Shown here in pieces: positions 1 to 10,270 of a DNA stretch of 64,000 nt. The DNA is taken from the NCBI RefSeq assembly GCF_030272615.1, contig NC_081413.1, positions 716,431,867-716,495,866 on the forward strand, written 5' to 3'. The notes below the pieces were generated by a model that was given only the letters and a program-made list of their open reading frames with translations, did not search any database and was not told the DNA's origin. A program made the position numbers and the translations under genes. The DNA is from Cryptomeria japonica (taxonomy: Eukaryota > Streptophyta > Pinopsida > Cupressales > Cupressaceae). Each line of letters begins with the position of its first letter. The first letter of the stretch is position 1.

Positions 1-97
1 GCTTGGGTCAACTCCGGAACTAAATGACGCACTGCGAGTAATTTCTCCCAACACTGGAGAACATCAAGTTTCTCCTATTTTGTCAAGAGAAATCAAT

Positions 98-203
98 CAA
101 ATCAAATTGAATCATCAAATCTATCTATTTAATCAAATTGAATCATCAAATCTATCTATCAAATCAAACTGAATCATCAAATCTATCTATCAAATCAAAT
201 TGA
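98..203. repeat. 30-31-bp tandem repeat, about 3.5 copies
   Basis: A unit of about 30 bp reading AATCAAATTGAATCATCAAA followed by TCTATCTATC recurs head to tail. It lies in the internal 3' non-coding part of the LTR element whose 3' LTR begins at 1349. The copies differ by a few bases. No coding potential is seen. Confidence 0.8.
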
Positions 204-328
204 AGCAACTTACACTGTAAAAATATTTTAAAACCTATTAATCATGGTTTTCTATCAAACACTGAGTTTACTCAAAAACTCTGCTAAGCTCTTACATCAG
301 AAACTAAATCGGTTTCTTAGGGCTACTC

Positions 329-415
329 TATCAATCAATCAAGCTAATCAAAGCTATCTATCAATCAAGCTAATCAATCTAGCAATCAAAGCTATCTATC
401 AATCACGCAATCATG
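329..415. repeat. TCAATCAAGCTAATCAA short-period repeat
   Basis: Imperfect head-to-tail repeat built from TCAATCAAGC, TAATCAA and AGCTATCTA blocks. It is related in composition to the array at 98-203. It is probably slippage-derived sequence in the same retrotransposon 3' region. Confidence 0.6.
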
Positions 416-520
416 AAATCACTAAATTCAGACCCTATTTCATTATCAATGCGTATTAAACATGTTAAATCTACTTAACAAAGTGATTTTTAGCTTTTGC
501 ACTTATCAAAAATATCAATT

Positions 521-840
521 TAAGCAAAAACGCTATCCTATTGAGCATTTGCGCCAAACTAAAATAAATGCGCTAAAACTAAATGCAAATGCGCTAACTT
601 AGTGCATATGCACTATCCTTTTTAATAAAAGCGCTAAAAATATAGGCATAAATGCTAATCCATGCAAAAGCACTACCTTTCTGGGCATATGCACTAACAA
701 ACAACGCATTTGTGTTATCCTATGCATATGCACTAACATCTTGAATATAAGCGCTAACATACCGAGCATATGCGCTAATCTAAGCATATGTGCTAAACCT
801 AGTTGCATATGCGCTAAAACAAACTGCAAAAGCGCTAAAA
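521..840. repeat. 16-copy 20-bp tandem array (core GCATATGCGCTAA)
   Basis: Sixteen consecutive 20-bp units run from 521 to 840. Each has a core resembling GCATATGCGCTAA (variants GCAAAAGCGCTAA, GCATATGCACTAA, GCATTTGTGTTAT). The phase is kept to within about one base over 320 bp although individual units differ at many positions. GCATATGC is a perfect 8-bp palindrome. A 20-bp period cannot hold a reading frame, so the minus-strand open frame across it (829-599) is a by-product. The array sits about 0.5 kb upstream of a polypurine tract and 3' LTR. Plant LTR retrotransposons are known to carry variable tandem repeats in this region. Confidence 0.9.
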
Positions 841-1332
841 TAATACTGACAAAATCGAAAAAAATAAAAAAATAAAAAAAATGCCTAAAACATGAAATTT
901 TGAATTAAAACTTGAAAACACGGCTCAGAATAAGATACATGTTGGATACCCATACTCGACAAGTCGCTGGTAATGCCGAACTCGCTCAAATCGATGACAC
1001 TCCAACGAAATCACCATTTCGCCACCTCAACAAGAATATTTTCAAACAAAAAGCTGACAAGGATAAAAATGAAGTTAAAATTAGCATTGGTTAATTTTAT
1101 ATTTACTATTTTGAAAAGTAATTAATTTCAATAGGACAATTTAATTTGTTTTTTCCAAATGAATTTAATTGACTAAATTTTTATTATCATGAGATCAATC
1201 GTTCAAACCAGAATTTTCGACAATTTCACGATTAATCTCCTGAGGGGGCACACAATCAGGATTTTCAATCTCCATCAGGCGCATTATCAAGACTTGATTT
1301 AATCTTTGAAACAATGTTGTTTTCACATCATT
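841..1332 (+). other. 3' internal non-coding part of an LTR retrotransposon
   Basis: AT-rich stretch between the 20-bp array and the polypurine tract. The open frame 912-1094 (60 codons) has no recognisable motif, and I do not regard it as a gene. No RT, integrase or gag motif is visible on either strand. The coding part of this element, if any, lies upstream of the window. Confidence 0.5.
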
Positions 1333-1348
1333 GCAAAGAGGGGCAAAA
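1333..1348 (+). other. Polypurine tract of the left-edge LTR element
   Basis: GCAAAGAGGGGCAAAA lies directly in front of an LTR start reading TGCATACACCTAAAATTGG. This start resembles the family A LTR start TGTAGACACCCAAAATTG at 18980. A purine run abutting TG is the expected plus-strand priming site, so this element is read on the + strand. Confidence 0.65.
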
Positions 1349-2425
1349 TGCATACACCTAAAATTGGCTATGAGCAATTAAATAAATATTTTATATTTAT
1401 TAAATAATTATTCTTCTATTAAATAGTTAATTTGAAAAGATTAATTTATTTAATTCATTTTCATGTCTTTCTATTAATTAATATTTTATTAATTAATTCA
1501 TCTATTGTATTCTTCTAATTAATTAAATATCTAATATTTAATTATCCTATTCTTCTAATTAATTAAATATCTAATATTTAATAGTTATTATCCTATCTTA
1601 TAGTCTCAAATATTAAATAATTCCTAAATTATTTAATCCCTTTTCCAACTCACCCTCCATCTCCACTTCATCTTCCCTTTGCTAACTCATCCAACATGTG
1701 GCTAAAGAAATTAATATTTCTTAAATATTAATTCATCATTTATCTTCAACTTCCAAACATAATAAAAATTGTGTACGTACACATATTTCATAACCATTTT
1801 CTATATTCTCTCCACCACCCCCTACATCTTAGGAAGGACTTGAGTCCACTTGTCCTCTCATGCCTAAATTTCCTCCAACCATCCCTAGATTCCCTCAGTC
1901 AGCAACCCAGTCAAGGTGAGATGAGTGACACTTGTCTTCTCCTTCCCCCTTTCTCTCAACCTTTACCTTTGCTCACAGCCATTCAAATATGCAGATCTGA
2001 TCAAGACCATTGATCTGAGCCACATCATCTTATCCTCTCAAGGTCTATAAAATCAAGAGCTTCAGTTAAGAGAGTTAGTCTTCAAAATTGATCATATGCA
2101 TCTGTGAGTCTTTGAAGCAAATAGCAAATAGTAATAGCAAATATCATATAACATTTTAGCATAATCATGTAGTATTTGCATATCATAGTGTCAGTTAACT
2201 ACAAGTTATTAGTCCATTCTTCATATGCCATCTTGGAAGCCAATGGTGCATTGTCTAAGAGCACACCATCTGTAATCAGGAACAATGGAGTTAGGACACA
2301 ATGAGACATAAGCCATGAAGGTAAAATAATGTTTTATTTTAGTATGTATTTCATGTAGTTTCATTGGTGGATTTTGGATTTCCTATATGCATTTTCATTG
2401 TATTTTGTGAAACTAACTTATTACA
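1349..2425 (+). mobile_element. 3' LTR of a family A-like LTR retrotransposon
   Basis: The LTR begins TGCATACACC after a polypurine tract. It has the AT-rich head (ATTAAATAAATATT blocks, 1380-1620) shared with the LTRs at 18980 and 50473. It contains a TATA box (CTATAAAA, 2045-2052) and probably ends ...TTATTACA at 2425. The 5' LTR lies outside the window, so no target duplication can be tested. The end is inferred from the CA terminus and from LINE sequence starting soon after. The boundary could be off by tens of bases. Confidence 0.6.
2045..2052 (+). promoter_or_regulatory. TATA box in LTR
   Basis: CTATAAAA in the second half of the LTR, about 380 bp before its end, is a plausible core promoter of the retrotransposon family. 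In this copy it would drive transcription rightward into the LINE relic. Confidence 0.45.
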
Positions 2426-2469
2426 GGTAACATTTTGAGGATGAAATTCAAACTCACACACCCTTGATT

Positions 2470-3617
2470 CCTAACTCTCTCAACATCCCCAATCATCATA
2501 AAAAGTTGGAATATTAGCAGATAAAACAACAAATCCCATCAAGTTGTTCTTCATAAGTTTCTAGACAATAACAAAATTATTTTCATTCTTCTCCAAGAGA
2601 CAAAAAATATTTTTGGATACAATGGCTAATACTGCAAACAAAATTTGTGGAGAGTGCACGACATGCGTGTTAATGCACACAATGCCTCTATTGGGGTATA
2701 TACCTTATGGAGCTCCCTTAAATAAACTATGTTGAACCATGTGGCTACAAGAGATGTTCTTATCTCTATCTCCAAGAATGATATGACTACAAATTAAATT
2801 CTCATCATAATATTGTATGGTGATCTTGCATTGGACTACTTGAAAAGTCAATGATCTCTTCTTCATTATATGTGACACTCGTGATAAACCCATGATTGGG
2901 TTGTAGCTAGACAATTCAATGCCAAATTATCTTCAAGTGAACAAGAAGGTAGATTTATTATTCCTGACCTTAGATATAATCTCATGATTACTCAACTTTA
3001 GGATTTGTTCTTGGTTGATATAAAAGGGCCAGGCCTAAAATTCACAATGAATATTAAGAGGATTGCTCCACATATGAAGAAGGTCAAGTTTAAATTTTTC
3101 TAGTTTTAGAGGAAGGATATATAAAATAGAAACTTGTTCTCTAAGTGCTAGATGACCCCATCTATGACCACTCTCTCATCCATCTTTAAGGTGGGATCCT
3201 CTCAAGGTTTTATCACCATCCATTTAAATTTGAGAACTTTTCATTTCAAAAACAAGAACTTCTTCATCAAATTCCTACATGGGGGAAAGAAGGTTACCTC
3301 TTTGTGGAATTTCCATGTTTAAATTCCATAAGTAAATTCACTTCATCAAGGACCAATTGAAATGTTAGAAGAGAAATAATAGGTCCAATTTTCAAGCTTA
3401 AATAGGTCCTTTGGTCTCTCGTTGGGATGGGCTTCAAAATCACCTTGGAAATGGACCTATTACTGATTAGCTAAAAGATGAAGATGGCTATCTCTACCAT
3501 GTTGTTGAAGATATTGATAACCAGGAGAAGATTTATTGGAAACAACATGCAAGAACTAACTAGCTTATTTTTGGTGATAGAAACAATACCTTATTCCATA
3601 GAACTTCCTATAGTAGA
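2470..3617 (+). pseudogene. LINE ORF2 relic, endonuclease domain (block 1 of 3)
   Basis: Conceptual + strand translation, with many stops and frameshifts, gives an L1-type apurinic endonuclease. At about 2505 it resembles WNISR, followed by the hallmark ILLQETK near 2583-2605. Around 2895-2935 is a decayed GDFNA motif (ARQFNAKLSSSEQEG). Near 3530-3610 lies the linker that precedes the RT domain in plant LINEs (EKIYWKQHART, GDRNNTLFHRTSYS). The block is cut exactly at 3617 by element 1, and the sequence resumes at 11460. It is clearly dead. The start is uncertain because the left-hand LTR ends only about 45 bp before it, and ORF1 is absent here. Confidence 0.8.
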
Positions 3618-4914
3618 TGTAAAGCGGAAAATCACGAGCGAACCCTAAGTGTTCCCCCCACCACTCCAAGGAGAGAGAAAGGGGGTCACTAGGGTTGACG
3701 GTTTTCACTTAGGGGAGAGTTTACATTCAAAAGAGGGGTTGAAACCCACAAGATCCAATCCCACACAATGCAAGATTGGATTCTAAATGAGTTTCAAGGG
3801 TTAAGACAGCAAGGCTACCCTCTTTTGTAAAGAATGTAGATAGAAGGATTAAGCTAGGAATGCATGAAAAGTGAGAAAGATTCACTTATAAATAGAGATA
3901 GGAACATAGGATGAAGCTGCGGACCTGGAATTAGTAGTAAAATGTCGAGACGACGCTATCCTACAAATTTGAGCGAAAGTTGACAGGACGATGGCGCCCG
4001 GCGTGCACACAGTCCTCCGAAAAATCTGTGAAACGAAGGGGGATCTGTTCATCTCTGCACAAGGATTCCAGATCTTCAATTACAGCTGCATACCTGCAAC
4101 CTACACACAAAAAAGAGAGGACGATTGGGGGGTTAGGGATTAGGGGTTTGCCTTTAGGTCAAACCCCGGTTTTGGAATTAACCAAGAAATGAGAAATGCT
4201 GTAAATGTAAATGATTGTAATGTAAAACAAGTACTAGTACCTTGTTGTAAGAATGTTTGTATTCTTACATGCGAAGGTGTAGATGTTGTTGTATGTTGTA
4301 TGTTGTATGTTGTATGTAGTATGTGATCTCCTCTTCAATGGTTGAATCCTTGTCTTGAATGCAACACCTAGCCTTGAATGGAGACTTAGAATGATCAATT
4401 GCTTGAAGGAATGCTTGAATGCTTGAATGCTTGAATGTTTGAGTATCGCTTCCGCCTTTTTCCCATCTTCTAAAATGGGAGAGGAAATGTAGTTTATATA
4501 CTTGTCAATTAGGGTTAGAAGACTGATTTTTCTGACCTTAGGCCGACCTGGGAAGATTATTTTCCAATTTGCAAACATAAAGACCCGAGACCCAAAAGAG
4601 ACCGGGCCCAAAAATAGGGCCAGGGACCAGGGCACTGGGCGCCATGGTCCTGGGGGACCAGGGCGCTGGGCGCCCTAGTCCTGAAGGACCAGGGCACTGG
4701 GCGCCATGGTCCTGAAGGACCAGGGCGCTAGGCACCATGGTCCCACCTCCAGGGACAATAGGGTGCAAGGAGGATCAGGCCAGGGTGCTGAAAAATGCAG
4801 TTTTTGATGTCATGAACAAGTTTCGGGGTCTCCATTCAGGTTCCGTGTTGCATCGCCATCGTGAAGACCCAAATGCGGTCAAAATTGCAAGTGTCGCAAT
4901 TTTAGGATGCTACA
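3618..4914 (-). repeat. Element 1 left LTR (3' LTR), 1297 bp
   Basis: Begins TGTAAAGCGG and ends GGATGCTACA on the + strand. It is 108 bp longer than the right LTR. The excess is exactly three extra 31-bp hairpin units (4 versus 1), one extra 7-bp TTGTATG unit and one extra 8-bp GAATGCTT unit. In the first 520 bp I count about 20 substitutions against the right LTR, all transitions. Confidence 0.95.
4624..4743. repeat. 31-bp hairpin unit, 4 copies, in U3
   Basis: Units start at 4624, 4655, 4686 and 4717, a period of exactly 31 bp. Each unit has outer arms GGACCA and TGGTCC around a GC-rich centre that also holds GGGCGC/GGCGCC dyads. Three of the four units keep the full arms; unit 2 has a degraded right arm (CTAGTCC). 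In sense (minus) orientation the array lies in U3, roughly 130-250 bp upstream of the LTR TATA box. The other three LTRs carry 1 (11262-11288), 2 (27880-27937) and 1 (34468-34494) copies. Confidence 0.9.
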
Positions 4915-4935
4915 TTTAGCCCCCACTTTAGTGGG
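4914..4935 (-). other. Polypurine tract of element 1
   Basis: On the minus strand the bases just before the 3' LTR read AAAGTGGGGGCTAAA and then TGTAGC. This purine-rich run abuts the LTR and is identical in element 2 (28109-28123), which supports the minus-strand reading of both elements. Confidence 0.8.
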
Positions 4936-5226
4936 AGTATAAGTGTACGCTCATACTTCCGGTAAAGTACAAGGAAACAACATTGAAAGACTTTCACTAC
5001 GTCAAGGAGGCAAGACACACCAAGCCCCTAGTGGACTAAGGATCTTACGACTTCAATTGACAAAGTAAAAGGGAAGATCACGAGGGAGAACCATGACTGT
5101 CAGTAGTAAGGTTCCCTCACTATGAGTCATGCAAGAGAAATACCAAAAATTTTCAAGGCAAAGCTAAGTTCGCCAAGAAATTTTCAAGTATCTTGAAGGG
5201 ATAGATGGGGTGTATGCCCCCCTACA

Positions 5227-5268
5227 TTAAAGCGATCACACACACCTCAACGGGGGTGATTGCTTTAA
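5227..5268 (-). other. 13-bp stem-loop near the 3' end of element 1
   Basis: TTAAAGCGATCAC (5227-5239) can pair with GTGATTGCTTTAA (5256-5268), leaving a 16-base loop. The single non-Watson-Crick position would be a G-U pair in RNA. Element 2 keeps most of the stem at 28422-28463. It lies about 0.3 kb before the polypurine tract in the 3' untranslated part. Its role is unknown. Confidence 0.55.
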
Positions 5269-5658
5269 GGTAGTGATACACATAAGAAATGAGAAGGGAA
5301 AGGAGCACGTTATCACAAAGATTTAGCCCCCAACTGTGAGATAAACCCAAGGATAATAGACACAAAACACAAAGCATGAGGTGACTTCACTTTCCTTGGG
5401 GTCAGTATGCTGTATGATAATTTATGTATATTATATGTATGTATGCATAATTGTTCTTCATTCCCCAATCAAGGAAGGTCACCTAGAAGAAGGGAATACA
5501 TGTGTCTTTTGAGTCAACATGAGAGAGACCAAAAGAGATCTCAATGCTTTGCATCGTCCTCAAGTAGACAACACTAAGGACAACAAATAGAAGAATGAGA
5601 ATAACACATGGAAGAAGTAACAAAAGAGAGGAGGAGAGAGTCTGCTATGCTAATGAAA

Positions 5659-8600
5659 CTAGTCTAGCACGTCATCTACCCCCCGATCTTGCTGATCAAT
5701 ATTTCGAGAAGGCAGGGAACATGCTAGAGGAGGAACATTCAACACAGCAGATGGAGCTATCACAAGATCCAAACAAGGGCTATGTTCATGTTCCAAGCCA
5801 CATTGTTATTGTCTAAGAGCTAGGATAAGTGCTTTAGAAAATTCGTTAGATAAATGGTTATCAATATCAACAAGTTCATATTCACTATCAGAAGCAAGAG
5901 GAGTAACATTTTCATCATGAATAACATTTTCATCTATATCATCATCAAGATTTATAAAAATAGGATCTTTAACTTGCACAGGATCAAGACCATCATGCAT
6001 CTTATGTTTAGGAGATTTTGGAGAAAGTGGAATAATGCTTGTTGAAGGTGTTTTTGGAGATTGTGAAGTTTGAGAAGCAGCTGCTTGAGCTCTAAGACGA
6101 CGCTTTCGTCGGCGTTCACACGCAGAACGATTTCGTCTAGTCTTAGTAGGAAGTTGAGAAGATTGAGGAGGAGGAATGTTCTCATCCTTATCACTTGGGT
6201 GTTTAGGTTGTGGTCTCTTAGGCTGGATAATAGGAGAAGAAAAAGGTCTCTTCTCTCTATAAAAGGAAGGAGGAGGAACTGCTCCATATAGAGGAAGAAT
6301 ATTTGGTTTAGGAAGGAGACCAAGTCCATCATGACGAGGAGGTATAGGTCTGCTTTTAGAAAGTTTATTAGGCATAGATATAGTCACATCCATAGGAATG
6401 GGTTGGGAATCTTCTTGAGGAAAGACATTAGTTTTATCTTTTAAAGGAAGAACTTCCTTCTCAAGAATGATAGGAATATCAAGTTTGGGTGTTCTAGGTT
6501 CACTTAGAGATAGGATCATATCTATTTTCCACTTTTGATAAGATTTGAAACGATGATTAATTCGCGGAGGAAGAGTTTGGAATTGTTTAGGCCAAAAATA
6601 ATCAATAGGAACGCTAGAAGTTCTTTCAGCTGGATTAAAGAGACTATGATTGACAGTAACAACTTCACCATTATGGGGAAATTTCAAACACTTGTGAATA
6701 GGAGAAGCAATAGCTTTCATGGAAGATAGCCAAGGATAGCCAAGCTTCACACGAAATTGTTCGGAAGAACGAATAATAGCAAAGTTCACATCAAGGGATT
6801 TGTTATGGACTTCGATAGGTAATGTAATAGAACCAATTGCAGGAGAAGAAAATGCATCAAATAATTTCACAACGACATCTGTTTTGTCATAGATCACTTG
6901 ATTCAATTGCAAAGTAAAAAGAAAATCTTCAGTAATGATATTAACCATGCAAGAAGGATCAATAAGCACTCCACGACAAGGTGTATTCTTGACTTTTGCA
7001 ACTATGTATAAAGGACCATTAGGTGCCCTGATAGTTTCACTAGAATCAAATGTGATGGAAGGTTCTTTAAGGTTTTCTTGCTGCTCTACAAAGTTAATCA
7101 CATTCGGAGTCATAGACACAAGACCATCAGATGAGAAAGAGGAATCATTAGCCTCAATTGCATTAGAGGTATGAGAGGGTAATGGATTAGTAGAAATCTT
7201 AAGATTTTGGTTAGGAGGAGCTATAGATGTGTTGCCTTTATCATTCACTACTGAAACAGAGATAGTATTATTATCAATCAAATCTTGAATTTTACCCTTT
7301 AAAGCAAAACATTTTTCAGTATCATGCCCAGGTTGACGATGAAATTGACAAAAAGATTTTTTATCAAAATAGGGTGAATTAATCTTTGTAGGATCGATTT
7401 GCTTTATAGGAGGGAGAGTAAGCACATTTTGTTCCAATAACTTATTCATAATACTATGCAATGATTCATTCAAAGGAGTAAACTTTCTTTCTTTCTTGAA
7501 AAACTTAGAAATAGGAGGCACACCTGATGCTGCATTCACATTGTTGTTGATGATGTTTTCATTGAATTTAATGGACTCTCTGTTCGGTTTAAACTTCCCA
7601 AATAGTTGTTGACTACTATCATCCTTATCACTCGGAGCCATAGGATTTGCTTGTTCCATTTGACTCACAGTCAACTGATAATTGTGAAGAGTTGCACACT
7701 ACTGTTGGAAAGAAGTAAACTCAGAAAACAGAAGTTTTTCTCTAATATCTTTTTGTAAATTAGAAATAAAGATTCTTTGAATATCATTGTTAGGCACTGG
7801 AAAAGAGATTTGAGCATACAAATGCTTATATCTACCAATGAAATCAGTCACTTTTTCTTTAACACCTTGTTTACAATGCATTAAATCAATCAAAGTAACT
7901 TTAGGACTTATATTGTTTTGAAATTGTTGAATGAAAGCATTTGCAAGTTGTTCGAAAGAAGTAATAGAATAAGAAGGCAACGAGCAATACCATTGTAGGG
8001 CTTTATCTCTTAATGTTCTAGTAAACAGTTTTGCAAGCAACCTTTGGTCATAAGCAAAATCGGTACATATTTTTTGAAAAGTCTTAACATGTGTTAGAGG
8101 ATCACCTTTACCATTATAAAGCTCCAAATGCGGGATTTCAACATGTTTAGGAGGGATAGCTCGAACAATGTCAAGAGAAAGTGGGCTCGCAACATCAAAT
8201 GTGGGCACACTAAACTTAGATTGATTCATAGAGGCAATTTGTTGTTGTAAAGAAGAGAGAGTTTGTGCAAGATTGTTAATGGTCGCTTCAGTCGAAGAGC
8301 TCATATTAGACATGTTAGATTGTGATGGAGGTATTATGTTATTGAAAGAAGGTATTGATTGAGAGTAAGGTGGCGGGATGCTATGATAGTTAGTCATAGG
8401 AGATGATTGGAAAAGAGGAGCACTACAAGGAGGAATGGAATGGTTAAACGAATTGCCCCCTTGCGCCAGGTTCATTTGTGGAGATGTAGTAGGAACACTC
8501 ATTGAAGGAATGAATGAAGAAGTCGGATTAAATGAAGGAAGAGGGTTAATTGAAGAGGAAGGATTGCCCCCATGACTGGTGATCATAGGCGAAATGTCTT

Positions 8601-9090
8601 GTATAGAAGTAGTCATTATGTTTGATGTAAAGGTAGGTATACTAGCAATAGAAGTTGTCAATGGAATAGAATGATTAACTTGAGTAGGAGGTTGTGTATA
8701 ACCTAAAGTTTCGGCACAACTCTTCATAGGCATCACATTCGAATCCACAATGTGTGCAATACCACGCAAAATATCAATTCGATTCTTATCGCTTTGAACC
8801 ATACGTTTTAGACCCTCAATTAATGAAAGAGCTTGACTATCGGGATACTCTTGAGACATCTATTGCTGAAAATCATCAAATTGGTTATCCAATTTTGAAA
8901 GTTGTTCTACAGAAACCTCATGGAGAGCTTCTTCATCATTAGGAGGATTAGAGGAATTACCCGTGTCCTCGTTAAAAAGGCCATTCAAATTAGGTTCCAT
9001 CTCCTCGTTAGTTAAACCTCGGAAAGACTTAATTCTACGGCTTCGTCTAACGGGAATAGTGTAAGTAGGGTTTATTGTTGTAAAACTCAT
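5659..9090 (-). pseudogene. gag: Element 1 gag-protease-like frame, three premature stops
   Basis: The frame runs from ATG at 9090 to a stop at 5659-5661. It is 1143 codons plus stop, the same length as in element 2 and with no frame-changing indel. Stops occur at codon 77 (8860-8862, a Trp codon in element 2), codon 464 (7699-7701, Leu in element 2) and codon 1095 (5806-5808, Glu in element 2). Domain order: Pro/Ser/Asn-rich N-terminal third; retrotransposon gag domain at about residues 320-470; CHHC zinc knuckle near residues 580-595; retropepsin-like fold near residues 690-840 with active-site region LIDPSC; proline-rich tail; basic cluster near residue 990 (ERRRKRRLRAQ). It cannot make full-length protein without readthrough. 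Confidence 0.9.
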
Positions 9091-10248
9091 GCACTAGAGA
9101 GAGAGAGAAGATTTTGAATTTAGAGGTAGCAAATTTCAATAAAATCAGCCAATCTCCTAGATTTAAGTTGTTAAATGCAATCACGACAATCTCCTGAAAT
9201 TTCGGAAAAAATGTCAGGGACCGTGGCACTCGGGGTGCACACGGTCCTCGCAACTTTTTTCGAAATTTTTAGAGATGAAAGTTATGATGATTTTAAAGCT
9301 AATCTAAAAAAATTGAGTGATTTTATGATCTGTAGATAGGCCAGATTAAAGTTGCAATCTCAAAATTGAACCCTACCCAGATTGTTGAAAAATGCAAAAT
9401 TTGAATTTTGAAAAATAGAGGGAAACTGAAATTTTGAATTTTATGATTTTAGAGGGAATACCAAAAGCAATGTAAGTTTTGAATTTTAAAAGTTGACTCA
9501 ATTTCACGCAAAATTCAATTTTGAAAGTGGAAATCAAAGTTGTCGCAATTAAACACTTAATTTCAAAAGTCACAAATTGCAAGAATTTGAATAAAGCACT
9601 GAAATTTCGAATGAATGCCAACACACTTTTCAGATTTAGGACAGTAAGAACACAATTTCGACACAAAATTTCAATTTCAACAATTTTTGAATGATTAGAA
9701 GCCTCAATCCAAGCAATCCCTAGACCAACTTTGACTTTAATTTTGAAAGTGTTGGAATTGATGAAATCAGCCAAGATTCTGGATTTTAGCAGAAAAATAC
9801 AGTAAGATCTAGCTCCCGAAATTTCGGAAAAAATATCGGGGACAATGGCGCTCGGGGTGCACATGGTCCTCGCAACTTTTTTCCAAATTTTCAGGGATGA
9901 AAGATATTATGATTTTATTGCGGAATCCAAAGTTACAGCTGATTTGGAGATGTTTTGATCAGTGAAATCATCAGTCAAAGACTGAATCAAGAGGGTTTTA
10001 AAAATTAGGGTTTTGACACTTAACCATTTAATTTTTAGAATTAAAGCACAAATATGAATTGACAATTTGTAATAGAAGGGTAGATCTGAAACAAGCATTA
10101 ACCATTAAACATTTCACAAGCTTAATTACTAAAAAGAAAATTTAGGGTTTTTATGCAATTAACCTCTAAAATTTGCAAAAGATCAAACATGGAAATGTAA
10201 TTAAGGAAACAAATTTTTCAGATCTAATGATGAATACTCAGAAAGGAT
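9091..10248 (-). other. Element 1 leader with two copies of a hairpin module
   Basis: The 1.16-kb leader between primer-binding site and gag is non-coding; its open frames are not conserved in length with element 2. It carries the same module twice, about 620 bp apart (around 9195-9330 and 9815-9940). The module has a CCGAAATTTCGG-like palindrome, then a dyad, then CTCGCAACTTTTTT and a shared run ending in ATGATTTTA. The first dyad has perfect 8-bp arms GGACCGTG (9218-9225) and CACGGTCC (9240-9247). The second, GGACAATG/CATGGTCC, has one mismatch. Confidence 0.75.
9097..9110 (-). promoter_or_regulatory. CT tract plus AG in front of the gag ATG (possible splice acceptor)
   Basis: On the minus strand a (CT)n tract ends in TAG, then TGC, then the gag ATG. 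This looks like a polypyrimidine tract with a 3' splice site three bases before the start codon. Element 2 keeps it at 32293-32306. It could simply be a microsatellite. Confidence 0.35.
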
Positions 10249-10267
10249 GTTCACGTTGGGTTCGCCA
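10249..10267 (-). other. Primer-binding site of element 1
   Basis: Three bases inside the 5' LTR the minus strand reads TGGCGAACCCAACGTGAAC, starting with the TGG expected opposite a tRNA CCA end. The implied tRNA 3' end is close to plant tRNA-Trp as I remember it (about one or two mismatches), not the common initiator Met. Element 2 has TGGTGAACC (33446-33464), closer still. Confidence 0.7.
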
Positions 10268-10270
10268 AAA

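Noticed and set aside
599-829. Minus-strand 76-codon open frame rich in His, Met and Leu
   Set aside because: It lies wholly within the 20-bp array; the repeated residues follow from 60-bp (three-unit) periodicity.
4110-4150. Telomere-like GGGGTTAGGGATTAGGGG in the LTRs
   Set aside because: Only two or three degenerate units, present at the same position in all four LTRs, so it is LTR sequence and not an interstitial telomere.
4234-4768. Minus-strand frames in LTRs (133 and 76 codons) as accessory proteins
   Set aside because: They cover the hairpin array and microsatellites and change length between the four LTR copies.
5854-7174. Several + strand frames across element 1 (5854-6045, 6070-6291, 6535-6729, 6935-7174)
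   Set aside because: They are shadows of the minus-strand gag frame; equivalents in element 2 vary in length and have no motif of their own.
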